DNA from: an uncultured Pseudomonadota bacterium
GTDB taxonomy: Bacteria; Pseudomonadota; Gammaproteobacteria; Methylococcales; Methylomonadaceae
Direction: 5' to 3'
Assembly: GCA_903918375.1 (NCBI GenBank)
Contig: CAIXED010000038.1
Span: forward strand, 1-64,000
Length of the DNA stretch: 64,000 nt
Shown: positions 29,139 through 38,779 of the stretch, one piece after another
Numbering within the stretch: position 1 is the stretch's first letter
Layout: each line of letters starts with the position of its first letter
Program-made: the position numbers and the translations under genes
Notes under the pieces: model-generated
What the model saw: the letters and a program-made list of their open reading frames with translations, nothing else
What the model was told of the DNA's origin: nothing
The model's database searches: none

Positions 29139-30095
29139 ATGCAAATCGTACTCGCAAACCCTCGTGGATTCTGTGCCGGTGTTGACCGTGCCATTGAAAT
29201 TGTTGATCAAGCCATTGATACCTTCGGCGCACCAATCTATGTGCGACATGAAGTGGTGCATAACCGTACCGTTGTTGATGGTCTAAAAAAGAAAGGCGCG
29301 ATTTTTATCGAAGATTTAAGTGATGTGCCTGTCGGTTCGTATTTGATTTTCAGCGCCCACGGTGTATCTAAACAAGTTCAACAAGAAGCTGAAGAACGCA
29401 AACTGACTGTATTTGATGCGACTTGCCCTTTAGTGACTAAAGTGCATATGCAAGTCGCTAAGCACGCCAAACAAGATCGCGAAGTGATTTTGATTGGTCA
29501 CGCAGGCCATCCAGAAGTGGAAGGCACTATGGGTCAATACGATAAATGTACCGAACACGGTGATATTTATTTGGTAGAAACCCCAGAAGATGTCAAAAAT
29601 CTGAAAGTTAACAATCCTGATAACTTGGCTTATGTCACCCAAACTACCTTGTCGATGACCGACACCAAGGTGATGGTTGATGCCTTACGCGCTCATTTTC
29701 CTTCGATTAAAGAACAGAAAAAAGACGATATTTGCTACGCCACCCAAAATCGTCAAGACGCGGTACATGACTTGGCGGAAATTTCTGACCTGATTTTGGT
29801 GGTTGGTTCGCCCAACAGCTCTAACTCAAACCGTTTACGCGAAATTGCTGAACAACTTGGCAAACCTGCTTATTTGATTGATACCGCAAAAGATATGGAA
29901 CAAGCATGGTTTGACGACGTCAATGTGGTCGGTGTGACTGCCGGTGCTTCAGCACCAGAAGTGTTAGTGCAAGCTGTGATTCAACAATTGAAAGATTGGG
30001 GCGGCGAAACTACCACGGTTCGAGAAAACCAAGGTATCGAAGAAAAAGTAGTATTTTCAATACCTAAAGAGTTAAGAAAGCATATCGACGCTTAA
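29139..30095 (+). CDS. ispH: 4-hydroxy-3-methylbut-2-enyl diphosphate reductase IspH
   Basis: 318 residues. The last step of the MEP isoprenoid pathway. Cluster Cys are visible in [15 protein letters not shown] (C12), [12 protein letters not shown] and [18 protein letters not shown] and [14 protein letters not shown] are family motifs. It stands 37 bases after rraA and is followed by hairpins that may end the transcript. Confidence 0.97.
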   Translation: MQIVLANPRGFCAGVDRAIEIVDQAIDTFGAPIYVRHEVVHNRTVVDGLKKKGAIFIEDLSDVPVGSYLIFSAHGVSKQVQQEAEERKLTVFDATCPLVTKVHMQVAKHAKQDREVILIGHAGHPEVEGTMGQYDKCTEHGDIYLVETPEDVKNLKVNNPDNLAYVTQTTLSMTDTKVMVDALRAHFPSIKEQKKDDICYATQNRQDAVHDLAEISDLILVVGSPNSSNSNRLREIAEQLGKPAYLIDTAKDMEQAWFDDVNVVGVTAGASAPEVLVQAVIQQLKDWGGETTTVRENQGIEEKVVFSIPKELRKHIDA

Positions 30096-30103
30096 TTGCT
30101 TAT

Positions 30104-30172
30104 CCCGCATGCTGAATGCGGGAATCGCTTTATAGTACAATTCCAAGCCAGCCCGCTGCTTTAAGCGGGTTT
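30104..30172 (+). terminator. Two hairpins after ispH, weak terminator
   Basis: CCCGCAT (30104-30110) pairs perfectly with ATGCGGG (30116-30122), with no T-run. A second hairpin, CCCGCT (30152-30157) with AGCGGG (30164-30169), is followed by TTT. The second resembles a weak intrinsic terminator between ispH and ilvE. Confidence 0.45.
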
Positions 30173-30209
30173 AGATCAATTTTTTAGAGATAACAGACGG
30201 GTTTAGAGC

Positions 30210-31136
30210 ATGAAAACGATGGATGATAGAGACGGTTGGATTTGGCTAGATGGTCAATGGGTAGAATGGCGCGAAGCTAAAGTCCATGTCTTGACACACA
30301 CCTTGCATTATGGGGCTGGCGTATTTGAAGGCTTACGCGCTTACAACGGCAAGGATGGCACATCGATTTTTAAATTAGCTGAGCATACCGACCGTTTATA
30401 CCGTTCAGCGCACATCATGAACATGAAGATTCCGTTCAGCAAAGACGAAATCAACCAAGCGCATCGTGATGCGGTGGCTAAAAACAACCTCGACAGCGCT
30501 TACATTCGTAGCATGTGCTTCTTCGGTTCAGAAGGTATGGGCTTACGCGCTGACAATTTGAAAGTGCATGTGATGATTGCCGCTTGGACATGGGGCGCTT
30601 ATTTAGGCGCAGAGAATATGGAAAAAGGCATCCGTATTCGCACCTCGTCTTACACCCGTAATCACGTCAACAGCACCATGTGCAAAGCCAAAGCCAATGG
30701 TAACTACATCAACTCAATCTTGGCCTTACAAGAAGCTTTGGCGACTGGCTATGACGAAGCCTTGTTGTTGGATCATGAAGGTTATGCGGCTGAAGGTAGT
30801 GGCGAAAACTTGTTTATCGTCCGTAACGGCAAACTTTACACACCAGAAACCACTTCAGCTTTAGAAGGCATCACTCGCGATACCTTGATGACTATCGCTC
30901 GTGAACAAGGTTATGAAGTGATTGAAAAACGTATCACTCGTGATGAAGTTTATGTGGCTGATGAAGCTTTCTTCACCGGTTCAGCAGCTGAAGTGACGCC
31001 AATTCGTGAATACGATGGTCGCGCAATTGGTAGCGGTTCACGCGGCCCTGTGACTGAAAAACTGCAAGCCTTGTATTTTGATTATGTTAACGGTCGTCGC
31101 GACGACCACCGTGAATGGTTAAGCCACGTTCGCTAA
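30210..31136 (+). CDS. ilvE: Branched-chain amino acid aminotransferase
   Basis: 308 residues, fold type IV PLP enzyme. Start DGWIWLDGQWVEWREAKVH; HTLHYGAGVFEGLRAY near residues 30-45; the PLP lysine region MCKAKANGNYINS near residue 158; EGSGENLFIV near residue 194. It transfers the amino group to branched-chain 2-oxo acids. Upstream are weak hairpins after ispH; downstream waaF starts within two bases of its stop. Confidence 0.96.
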   Translation: MKTMDDRDGWIWLDGQWVEWREAKVHVLTHTLHYGAGVFEGLRAYNGKDGTSIFKLAEHTDRLYRSAHIMNMKIPFSKDEINQAHRDAVAKNNLDSAYIRSMCFFGSEGMGLRADNLKVHVMIAAWTWGAYLGAENMEKGIRIRTSSYTRNHVNSTMCKAKANGNYINSILALQEALATGYDEALLLDHEGYAAEGSGENLFIVRNGKLYTPETTSALEGITRDTLMTIAREQGYEVIEKRITRDEVYVADEAFFTGSAAEVTPIREYDGRAIGSGSRGPVTEKLQALYFDYVNGRRDDHREWLSHVR

Positions 31137-31137
31137 G

Positions 31138-32151
31138 GTGAGCGCTAGTCCTAACACTATCCTCGTCATCGGCCCGTCATGGGTCGGTGACATGGTGATG
31201 GCGCAAAGCCTGTTCATCACCCTCAAACAGCAACATCCGCTTTGCCAAATTGATGTATTGGCACCTGCTTGGTCCTTGCCCTTATTACAGCGGATGCCAG
31301 AAGTTCGGCAAGCGATTGCCATGCCTTTGGGACACGGCCAATTTGATTTGTCTGCTCGCTATCAACTTGGTAAACAACTAAAAAACCACGCTTACGATCA
31401 AGCGATTCTGCTACCCAATTCTTGGAAATCTGCCTTAATCCCGTTTTTTGCCGCTATTCCGCTCCGCACCGGTTTTTTAGGGGAAATGCGTTGGGGTTTG
31501 TTAAATGACGCTCGGCGATTGGATAAACAGCGCTTAACCATGACCGTACAACGCTTTGTGGCGTTAGGATTGCCTGAAAACGCTCCGCAACCCGCTAGTT
31601 ACGCCTTTCCAAAACTATCGATTACCACCGAGCAACAACAAGCCGTCATTGACAAATTTCAAATCAATCGCGACCGCAAAATTCTGGCGCTGTGCCCCGG
31701 TGCCGAATACGGCCCAGCCAAGCGTTGGCCGATACAACACTTTGCCAGCTTAGCCCAACAAAAACAGCAACAAGGTTGGCAAGTTTGGCTATTAGGCTCG
31801 GACAAAGATAAAGCCGTTGCTGAGCAAATTAACCAGTTATCCGGTGAGGTTTGCCAAAATTTTGCCGGTAATACCAGTTTGGCAGAAGCGGTTGATTTAT
31901 TGTCTTTAGCCGATGTGGTGGTCAGTAATGATTCTGGCTTAATGCACGTTGCCGCCGCGCTGGATAAAAAAGTCATCGCTTTATACGGTTCATCCGATCC
32001 TAACTTCACCCCGCCATTACACGCTGATGCGAAGATTCTTAATCTGAATTTGCCTTGCTCACCGTGTTTTAAACGGGAATGTCCATTGGGGCATACCGAA
32101 TGTCTAGCTAAAATCGAACCTGCCAGCGTGATGGCCGTGATTGACGCTTAA
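31138..32151 (+). CDS. waaF: ADP-heptose:LPS heptosyltransferase II
   Basis: 337 residues, GT-B fold glycosyltransferase family 9. Start ILVIGPSWVGDMVMAQSLF; ALCPGAEYGPAKRWP near residue 182; VVSNDSGLMHVAAALDKKVIALYG near residue 260; a C-terminal CSPCFKRECPLGHTECL segment typical of WaaF. Adds the second heptose to the LPS inner core. GTG start at 31138, directly following ilvE. Paired with waaC six bases downstream. Confidence 0.95.
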   Translation: MSASPNTILVIGPSWVGDMVMAQSLFITLKQQHPLCQIDVLAPAWSLPLLQRMPEVRQAIAMPLGHGQFDLSARYQLGKQLKNHAYDQAILLPNSWKSALIPFFAAIPLRTGFLGEMRWGLLNDARRLDKQRLTMTVQRFVALGLPENAPQPASYAFPKLSITTEQQQAVIDKFQINRDRKILALCPGAEYGPAKRWPIQHFASLAQQKQQQGWQVWLLGSDKDKAVAEQINQLSGEVCQNFAGNTSLAEAVDLLSLADVVVSNDSGLMHVAAALDKKVIALYGSSDPNFTPPLHADAKILNLNLPCSPCFKRECPLGHTECLAKIEPASVMAVIDA

Positions 32152-32157
32152 ATCATC

Positions 32158-33153
32158 ATGAAAATTGCCATCGTTAAATTATCAGCGCTAGGCGATATTG
32201 TTCACGCCATGGTCGCTTTGCAATTTATCAAAGCCGCCTATCCGCAAGCTGAAATCGATTGGATCGTCGAACAGCGTTTTGCCGAATTGCTGGCCAATAA
32301 TCCCGAGATTAACCAAGTGCTGACGGTTAATTTCAAAGGTCTAAAAACCCAAAAATCCGGTGTGTGGGGCGAACTTCAAAAAATCAAAGCCTACGGCCAA
32401 CACTCATACGACTTAGTGATTGATGCCCAAGGCTTAATCAAATCAGCGGTGGGAGCAAGATTGTTGTCTAAACACTGCGCGGGTTTTGATAAACATTCAA
32501 TACGCGAATCAGCCGCCGCTTGGCTGTATAAAACCACCGTCGCCTGTCCCTGGGATGCCAACACTATTGACCGCAATGTCGCGGTGCTGACTCAGCCTTT
32601 AGGAATTAGCGTCAGCCAACAGCAAATTATCGATAAACAGCCGTTTTTGTTTTATCAACCCGCAGGCGCGGTAATTGACGATTATTTCATCACCGGACAA
32701 CAGCAAGTTTTGTTAGTGATAGGCTCGACATGGCCTAGCCGCAATTATCCGAAACAGCAATATCTGCAAGTGGTGCAAGGCTTAACGGCAAATTGTCTGA
32801 TTTGTTGGGGCAGCGAGCAAGAACGCCAAGATGGTGAATGGATAGCTGAACGCAGTAACGCCAAACTGCTGCCAAGGCTAAATCTGAACGACCTTAAAGC
32901 CTTGATTGCCAAAGTGGATTTAGTGATTGGTAACGACACTGGTCCAACCCACATGGCTTGGGGGCTTAATCGTCCATCGCTTACCTTATTTGGCCCGACG
33001 CCGATTAGTCGGGTTTACCAAACCCCGATCAATCAAGTTCTAAAATCGCCATCAATCGTTAATCCTTTCAAGCTGGATAAAAACGATTTTTCAATTAAAG
33101 ACATTCAAGTAGGGCAGGTGTTGGCGTGTGCCAGAGAATTATTGGCTGAGTAG
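32158..33153 (+). CDS. waaC: LPS heptosyltransferase I
   Basis: 331 residues, same fold as the previous gene. Start MKIAIVKLSALGDIVHAM, EIDWIVEQRFAEL, YDLVIDAQGLIKSA, and VIGNDTGPTHMAWGL near residue 260. It adds the first L,D-heptose to Kdo2-lipid A. The order waaF-waaC is common. No further LPS genes follow. Confidence 0.95.
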   Translation: MKIAIVKLSALGDIVHAMVALQFIKAAYPQAEIDWIVEQRFAELLANNPEINQVLTVNFKGLKTQKSGVWGELQKIKAYGQHSYDLVIDAQGLIKSAVGARLLSKHCAGFDKHSIRESAAAWLYKTTVACPWDANTIDRNVAVLTQPLGISVSQQQIIDKQPFLFYQPAGAVIDDYFITGQQQVLLVIGSTWPSRNYPKQQYLQVVQGLTANCLICWGSEQERQDGEWIAERSNAKLLPRLNLNDLKALIAKVDLVIGNDTGPTHMAWGLNRPSLTLFGPTPISRVYQTPINQVLKSPSIVNPFKLDKNDFSIKDIQVGQVLACARELLAE

Positions 33154-33191
33154 CGTTGATTGCGTCGCTAACCCAGCCAAAACGATCAGTT

Positions 33192-33608
33192 TTATCTTCT
33201 TCTTGATCTTAAGTTATTGATACCTTGGTTGTTAGCGCGCTGGGCAATCTGAGCTACCTGCTTAGAGTAAGCAAGTGCTTTTTCTTTAGGGTTAACGGTA
33301 AATAAATCAGTCCAAGTCTGACCGCCACGGTTAGCAATGGCTTGTGAAAAGTCTTTAAACAAGCTGGTAGCTGTCACCACCGCTTTAGGGGGAACCTTGT
33401 ACTCTTTAGTTAGGTAATAAGAAATCTGCATCAAAAATGATTTTTCTCTGCCGCTCAGTTTAATCAGCTTCTTATTCTTCTTGTCATAAACGTAATAAGA
33501 AGTCAGCATCAAAATGCTCAGACCGAAAAACTTGGTCCATAGCATGGTGTAAGCTTTATCCTCATACAGTTTGATACCTTTGCTCAGAATAGCGTCAGTT
33601 TTGCTCAT
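33192..33608 (-). CDS. Hypothetical basic protein with a hydrophobic segment
   Basis: 138 residues from the ATG at 33608, chosen because GAGG lies six bases upstream; in-frame ATGs at 33611 and 33620 are alternatives. I do not recognise the family. A hydrophobic stretch around residues 24-41 (LWTKFFGLSILMLTSYY) may be a membrane helix. The rest is rich in Lys, Ser and Gln and ends NNLRSRRR. It is transcribed alone, convergent with waaC. The conserved-looking codon use suggests a real gene. Confidence 0.65.
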   Translation of the reverse strand: MSKTDAILSKGIKLYEDKAYTMLWTKFFGLSILMLTSYYVYDKKNKKLIKLSGREKSFLMQISYYLTKEYKVPPKAVVTATSLFKDFSQAIANRGGQTWTDLFTVNPKEKALAYSKQVAQIAQRANNQGINNLRSRRR

Positions 33609-33620
33609 CATTATCCTCAT

Positions 33621-34038
33621 TGTTTAGTTGTTATTGTTTTAGGATTTAAAAACCAATGTTGGCACTGGTTTAGTGGTGCATTTTAAACCAGCTTACCACG
33701 TAGAAGGCTGATTTGTCGGTGAATGACGAGGTGAAATTACAAGTTGTTGTTTAGCGTCTAAGGTTAATCCATGTAAAATGGAAACAACAATACAGGGGCG
33801 GTGTTATGACTGCTATTACATTTGAACCTTGATACTCTTAAGCGTCAGGTGTGCCATCAGCACAAGTGTAAGCTGAAACCCCTGCGCTTTCTGAAGTGCT
33901 TGAGGTTAAGTTGTTGTAGCTACCGAATAAGTGAAATGGGCTAAAACTATTTCACTGCATATGAATGTCGAACAAAATTTATCTCCTAGCTTTTGTTGCT
34001 TCCGTGATGGACTGCGACGCATAGTAAATTCATGAAAT
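33621..34038. other. 418-base gap with an inverted repeat and a decayed ORF
   Basis: No intact gene. CTGGTTTA (33665-33672) and TAAACCAG (33684-33691) form a perfect 8-base inverted repeat upstream of the minus-strand gene. From 33806 an ATG with a GGGG-containing site begins a short ORF that seems to be the remains of a gene (listed separately). The last 100 bases before yejF hold no clear promoter. Confidence 0.4.
33806..33937 (+). pseudogene. Decayed ORF resembling a DUF1640-type coiled-coil protein start
   Basis: The ATG at 33806 reads MTAITFEP and stops. When the frame is shifted, fragments DTLK, GVPSAQ and then AETPALSEVLEVKLL can be read, interrupted by stops and small indels. In order these resemble the N-terminus of short DUF1640-like proteins (M-T-x-I-T-F-D-T-L-K...G-x-P-x-A-Q-A-E-A...A-L-S-E). 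The assignment depends on assembling pieces by eye and remains tentative. Confidence 0.35.
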
Positions 34039-35637
34039 ATGAAGCAACCATTACTTAATATTAGCAATTTATCCATCCATTTTGGTCAAACTCCGGTTGT
34101 TGATGGGGTTAGCTTTAATATCAATCCATCTGAAACTTTCGCCCTAGTCGGTGAGTCCGGCTCTGGAAAATCGCTAACCGCCTTAGCGGTAATGCGTTTA
34201 TTGCCCAATGCGGCAACTATGCGAGCGGATAGCATTCAGCTAGGCAATGACGATATTTTAAAAATCCCTGAAATTGATTTTTGTCAGTTTCGTGGGCGGC
34301 GGATTGGCTTTATTTTTCAAGATCCAATGTCGTCGTTAAATCCGGTGATGACGATTGGCGCTCAGATTGCTGAAGTGTTGAATATTCATTTCCAATTGTC
34401 TGCCGAGCAAGTCAAACAGCAGGTATTGGATTTATTGGCGCAGGTGGAAATTCCTAGTCCAGAAACGCGAATCAATGCTTATCCGCATCAATTGTCCGGT
34501 GGCCAACGGCAGCGGGTGATGATTGCGATGGCGTTGGCGGGCAAGCCGGATTTGTTGATAGCTGACGAGCCAACCACGGCTTTGGATGTGACGATACAAG
34601 CGCAGATTTTGGTGTTGCTGAAAACCATTCAGCAGAAAACTGGCATGGCTTTGTGGTTGATTAGTCATGATTTGGCTTTGGTGTCCAATATTGCCGATCG
34701 AATCGCGGTGATGCAGCAAGGCAAAATCGTCGAAACGGCCAGCACTAGCGAGTTTTTCCAACAAGCTAAACATCCTTATAGTTTGAAATTGTTGGCGGCT
34801 TTGCCGAGGATGGATAGTTGTTTGGGCAAAGCGCCAAACGCTAACCAGCCTTTGTTAAAGGTTGAGCAATTCAAAGTCCATTATCCGATCAAGAAAGGCT
34901 TATTTCAGCGTGTGGTCGGGCATGTCAAAGCGGTGGATGGTGTCAGTTTTGAATTGCGCCAAGGTTCGACGCTGGCGCTAGTCGGTGAGTCGGGTTGTGG
35001 CAAAACCAGTTTAGGTAAAGCCTTATTAAATTTGATTCCGGCAACAGCCGGCACTATGTGGCTGAACGGTGCCGATTTAACTCAGTTGCAAGGCGAAGCT
35101 TTACGCCAGCAACGCGCCGAGATGCAGATTATTTTCCAAGACCCGTTTGCAGCGATGAATCCAAGGATGTTGGTTGGCGACATTATTGCTGAAGGTTTGT
35201 TGGCTTTAAGGCCGGAAATCAGTGGTGAGCAGCGGCAACAAATCGTGGCGGATTTATTACGGCAAGTCGATTTACCGGTTGATGCGGCTTGGCGTTATCC
35301 ACATGAATTTTCGGGGGGGCAACGGCAACGGATTTGTATTGCTCGGGCTTTGGCGGTTAAGCCGAAATTGATTATTTGTGATGAACCGACCAGCGCTTTA
35401 GATGTGTCGGTGCAAGCGCAAATTATTAGTTTATTGAAAACCCTGCAACAGCAACAAGGCTTAAGCTATTTGTTAATCACTCACAATTTGGGCGTGGTGG
35501 CGGAAATGGCTGATCAAGTAGCGGTGATGTATCAGGGGCGGATTGTCGAGCAGGGCGGGGTAGAGCAGGTTTTGATGTCGCCTCAGCATGATTACACCAA
35601 GACTTTGTTGCAAGCGGTGCCTAAGCTACAGGCTTAG
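34039..35637 (+). CDS. yejF: Double-ATPase peptide/microcin-type ABC transporter subunit (YejF-like)
   Basis: 532 residues made of two ABC ATPase modules. Module 1 has Walker A GESGSGKS near residue 38 and signature LSGGQRQRV. Module 2 has GESGCGKT near residue 316 and FSGGQRQRI. Both have Asp-Glu Walker B ([24 protein letters not shown]). YejF normally energises the YejABE peptide importer, and the fused-ATPase class also includes DppD-DppF and GsiA fusions. No permease or binding-protein gene is adjacent, so the partner is elsewhere or the subunit is promiscuous. Confidence 0.87.
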   Translation: MKQPLLNISNLSIHFGQTPVVDGVSFNINPSETFALVGESGSGKSLTALAVMRLLPNAATMRADSIQLGNDDILKIPEIDFCQFRGRRIGFIFQDPMSSLNPVMTIGAQIAEVLNIHFQLSAEQVKQQVLDLLAQVEIPSPETRINAYPHQLSGGQRQRVMIAMALAGKPDLLIADEPTTALDVTIQAQILVLLKTIQQKTGMALWLISHDLALVSNIADRIAVMQQGKIVETASTSEFFQQAKHPYSLKLLAALPRMDSCLGKAPNANQPLLKVEQFKVHYPIKKGLFQRVVGHVKAVDGVSFELRQGSTLALVGESGCGKTSLGKALLNLIPATAGTMWLNGADLTQLQGEALRQQRAEMQIIFQDPFAAMNPRMLVGDIIAEGLLALRPEISGEQRQQIVADLLRQVDLPVDAAWRYPHEFSGGQRQRICIARALAVKPKLIICDEPTSALDVSVQAQIISLLKTLQQQQGLSYLLITHNLGVVAEMADQVAVMYQGRIVEQGGVEQVLMSPQHDYTKTLLQAVPKLQA

Positions 35638-35653
35638 ACACCGGTTAATGGAT

Positions 35654-37222
35654 TTAGCTAGAAGCGTGATGCGCTTCGACAGTGATTTTTAATTTAGCGC
35701 CGGGTTTTGGGTTGCTATGGTTTTTCGCAAGGCTATTCCATTTACGCAAGTCACTGACGTCAACATTAAACTTTTTCGCCACTTCAGCTAAAGAGTCGCC
35801 TGATTTGACGGTGTAACTGACTTGTTTAAAAGCTGGCGCGGTTGAAGCAACGGTAATCGCACCGGATTTTTTAATCACTAAGGCTTGGCCTGGTTTTAAC
35901 GCGGCTTTTTTGCCTAGTTTGTTCCAAGCTTTTAAATCATCAGCATCAACCGAAAAACGGTCAGCAATTTCGCCTAAAGTGTCGCCTTTTTTGACGTTAT
36001 AAGTCTGTTTAGACGGTTGTTGTGTGGTGCTTGCGCTGGCCATCGATTCAACTGCTTCGCCTTTTAAAGACTGATAAGAAGTTGGAATCAGCAAGGTTTT
36101 ACCTTGAGCCACTGTGTCGTCATCCAAGTGATTAACTTGTTTGATTTCTTCGACAGAGGTGTTGTGTTTTTTGGCAATCGAATTCAGATTATCGCGGCCA
36201 CTAACAGTATGGTGTTTCCATTGCACACGTTCGTGATGCGGCAAGTCAGCTAATTTTTCTTTAAAACTATCTGCTTTGTTAACTGGGATTAATAAACGAT
36301 GCGGGCCAGTTGGGTCAGTGCTCCAGCGGCTAAAACCTGGATTGAGTTTGAATAAATCGTCAGTAGTGGTTTGCGCCATTTCTGCTGCTTTACCTAAGTC
36401 GATTTGTGACTTAATGTCGACTAATTCAAAGTAAGGTTCGTTTGGAAATTTATGTAAATTGACGTTGTATTTTTGCGGATTGGCAAAAATTTTGGCAATT
36501 GCTAATAAACGAGGTACATAAGTTGATGTTTCGTTGTTTAAATCTAATGACCAAAAATCAGTTGGCAGGCCGCGATAGTTGTTTCTATCAACTGCATTTT
36601 TGATATTGCCTTTGCCAGCATTGTAAGAAGCCAGTGCTAACAGCCAGTCATTATTAAAACTTTCGCTAAGTTGTTTTAAAAAAGTGGTGGCGGCTTGGGT
36701 TGATTCAACTACGTCGCGGCGACCATCGTACCAACTGTTTTGTTTTAAGCCGTAAAGGCGACCTGTAGGCGGAATAAACTGCCAAAGGCCGGAGGCTTGG
36801 GCGGGTGATTGGGCGTCAGGTCTAAAGGCGCTTTCAATCACTGGTAGCAAAGCCATCTCGCCTGGAATTTTTTTAGCTTCAATTTCATTGAGGATGAAAT
36901 AAAGATAAGGTTCCGCACGTTGTTGAACGCGAGACAAATATTCTGGATTTTTTAAATACCAGTTTATTTCGCGGTCAATTCTGGCATTATCGGTTTCAGG
37001 CAAAGCATAAAGCGATAACATGCGATCCCAAATCGTGGCATGTTCTTTTGCTGCTGGTTTTTCGGTTTTATCATTGCTACCGCGTGTGAATACCGAAAAT
37101 TTACTGCTGCCGGTGTCAGAAAGTTGGTCTTTATGAGCGGTTTGGCTACAGCCTGTTACCATTAAAATAGGTAGTAGATAGGACAGATGTCGAACCGATC
37201 TTTTAGAAATTGAGCGGGGCAT
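35654..37222 (-). CDS. mltD: Membrane-bound lytic murein transglycosylase D
   Basis: 522 residues. The lipobox LMVTGC predicts lipidation at C25. A goose-lysozyme-like SLT domain (about 100-260) has the catalytic Glu130 in LLPVIESAFRP and the motif ASGLWQFIPPTGR. Three C-terminal LysM domains follow (starting HTVSGRDNLN, YNVKKGDTLGEIA, YTVKSGDSLAEVA) that bind peptidoglycan. It cuts glycan strands to 1,6-anhydro products. It is divergent from the yafS-rnhA pair, an arrangement also seen in enterobacteria. Confidence 0.95.
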   Translation of the reverse strand: MPRSISKRSVRHLSYLLPILMVTGCSQTAHKDQLSDTGSSKFSVFTRGSNDKTEKPAAKEHATIWDRMLSLYALPETDNARIDREINWYLKNPEYLSRVQQRAEPYLYFILNEIEAKKIPGEMALLPVIESAFRPDAQSPAQASGLWQFIPPTGRLYGLKQNSWYDGRRDVVESTQAATTFLKQLSESFNNDWLLALASYNAGKGNIKNAVDRNNYRGLPTDFWSLDLNNETSTYVPRLLAIAKIFANPQKYNVNLHKFPNEPYFELVDIKSQIDLGKAAEMAQTTTDDLFKLNPGFSRWSTDPTGPHRLLIPVNKADSFKEKLADLPHHERVQWKHHTVSGRDNLNSIAKKHNTSVEEIKQVNHLDDDTVAQGKTLLIPTSYQSLKGEAVESMASASTTQQPSKQTYNVKKGDTLGEIADRFSVDADDLKAWNKLGKKAALKPGQALVIKKSGAITVASTAPAFKQVSYTVKSGDSLAEVAKKFNVDVSDLRKWNSLAKNHSNPKPGAKLKITVEAHHASS

Positions 37223-37309
37223 TGTCTTTACTCGCTAAAATAAAAAAACTCGATGCTAACATGCCTTTGGCAAAAAACCAAACAAACCCCCTTCTTTTAG
37301 GCTGAGTTG

Positions 37310-38029
37310 ATGAAAAGAGAATTCTTATTTGCTTTGTACCAAACCCCTAGAGGCAAGTTATTGAAAACTATGGAAGCTCAGTATTTAAAGCGTTCCATCA
37401 CGGTGAGTTGTAAGCAGCATCAATTGCAAATTGGTGCTCTCGATTGGGAACCTGATTTTGTTGATTGCTCCTTATATAGCAATTATGTGATTGTCGATGG
37501 CAAAGGTATGGGTTGCCCAAAAGCCTTAAAAATAAACGCCAAAGCCTTTAGTCTGCCAATTCAAACCGAGTCGATGGATTTGGTGATTCTGCCGCATTTA
37601 TTAGAGTTCGATGCCCAACGCTTTCAAACCTTGCGGGAAGTGAATAGGGTGTTAAAACCCGGTGGTGAGTTGGTGATGCTGAATTTTAATCCGCTCAGTG
37701 TTTCGGTGCGTTTGCAGTCGTTATGGGATAGAAAATTTGCCGATTCTTGGCATACACACTTTATTAGTAGAACCCGAACCTTGGATTGGTTGAAGTTAAT
37801 GAACTATGAAGTGTTATCCAGTGCCGAGTTTGGGATTGATTCGTTTGATATTACTTATGGCAAATTCAAATTTGGAATGCCGGCGCTGTTTTCGATGGCC
37901 TATGGGGTTAAAGCATTAAAACGCCAGTATTCGATTATTCCATTAACCCCCGTTAAACCAATGCAAAGCAAAGTCGCCACCGCGAGGGCGATTTTGGAAT
38001 TAAATAAACATGAGGATCAGCATGGCTGA
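37310..38029 (+). CDS. SAM-dependent methyltransferase, YafS-like
   Basis: 239 residues from the ATG at 37310 (a TTG directly before is less likely). Class I methyltransferase: the acidic loop [13 protein letters not shown] near residues 86-98 and [17 protein letters not shown] near residues 117-133 are Methyltransf_11 features. The usual glycine-rich motif I at the N-terminus is not obvious, as in YafS. Position between mltD and rnhA matches E. coli yafS. The substrate is unknown. Overlaps rnhA by 8 bases. Confidence 0.82.
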   Translation: MKREFLFALYQTPRGKLLKTMEAQYLKRSITVSCKQHQLQIGALDWEPDFVDCSLYSNYVIVDGKGMGCPKALKINAKAFSLPIQTESMDLVILPHLLEFDAQRFQTLREVNRVLKPGGELVMLNFNPLSVSVRLQSLWDRKFADSWHTHFISRTRTLDWLKLMNYEVLSSAEFGIDSFDITYGKFKFGMPALFSMAYGVKALKRQYSIIPLTPVKPMQSKVATARAILELNKHEDQHG

Positions 38030-38462
38030 AAAAGTAGTAATTTATACCGATGGCGCTTGTAAAGGCAATCCTGGCCCAGGTGGTTGGGGTGTGTATTTGC
38101 GTTATAAAGCGCATCAGAAAGAAATGTTTGGTGGCGAATTGGAAACCACCAACAACCGTATGGAGTTAATGGCGGCAATCCAAGCTTTAGAAGTCTTAAA
38201 ACATTCATGTGAGATTGTGCTGCACATTGATTCCAAATATGTGCTGCAAGGCATTACCGAATGGATGGATAACTGGAAAGCCCGTGGCTGGAAAACCGCA
38301 GCGAAACAGCCGGTGAAAAATGAAGATTTATGGCGGCGTTTGGATGCGGCGATTCAAAGACATCAAATTGAGTGGATTTGGGTTAAAGGTCATGCTGGTG
38401 ATGAGGGTAACGAGCGAGCTGACAGTTTGGCCAATCAAGGTGTCGCAGGCTTGCGTCAATAA
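38022..38462 (+). CDS. rnhA: Ribonuclease HI
   Basis: 146 residues from the ATG at 38022, which has GAGGA five bases upstream. The D-E-D-D active site is visible: [36 protein letters not shown] and [15 protein letters not shown]. It degrades RNA in RNA-DNA hybrids. Starts inside the previous gene and is followed three bases later by a GIY-YIG gene. Confidence 0.97.
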   Translation: MAEKVVIYTDGACKGNPGPGGWGVYLRYKAHQKEMFGGELETTNNRMELMAAIQALEVLKHSCEIVLHIDSKYVLQGITEWMDNWKARGWKTAAKQPVKNEDLWRRLDAAIQRHQIEWIWVKGHAGDEGNERADSLANQGVAGLRQ

Positions 38463-38465
38463 ATC

Positions 38466-38714
38466 ATGAATTGGTCGGTTTACATGATTTTATGCAGCGA
38501 TAACAGTTTGTATACGGGGATTACTACCGATGTTGCACGACGCTTTCAGCAACATGCGACCCAAAAAGGCGCTAAATATTTCCGAAGTTGTCAGCCGCTT
38601 GAGTTGGTGTTTGTTGAAGATGGACACAATCGCAGCAGCGCTTCCCAGCGAGAAGCGAAAATAAAAGCTATGAAACGCGATGAAAAACTGCAAATGATAA
38701 AAACACCTAGTTAA
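38466..38714 (+). CDS. GIY-YIG nuclease-superfamily protein (UPF0213/YhbQ-like)
   Basis: 82 residues, a single GIY-YIG domain: VYMILCSDNSLYTGITTD (variant VYM...YTG), RFQQHATQKGAKYFR, and LVFVEDGHNRSSASQREAKIKAM with the metal-binding Glu. YhbQ-type proteins are stand-alone small domains of uncertain role in DNA repair. It follows rnhA by three bases. A putative Fur box overlaps the end of this gene and the next promoter. Confidence 0.9.
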   Translation: MNWSVYMILCSDNSLYTGITTDVARRFQQHATQKGAKYFRSCQPLELVFVEDGHNRSSASQREAKIKAMKRDEKLQMIKTPS

Positions 38715-38752
38715 TGAGAATGATTTGCATTAACTGAGATTTGATTTATACT
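38715..38752 (+). promoter_or_regulatory. Probable Fur box overlapping a promoter
   Basis: TGAGAATGATTTGCA (38715-38729) matches 11 of 14 positions of the 7-1-7 Fur consensus TGATAATnATTATCA. It overlaps a candidate -35 (TTTGCA, 38724-38729), with a 17-base spacer and -10 TATACT (38747-38752). Such placement would let Fur-Fe2+ block transcription of the following beta-barrel-like gene. The match is by eye. Confidence 0.6.
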
Positions 38753-38779
38753 GCGCCCAGATTTTTAAAAGGTGTCGTT

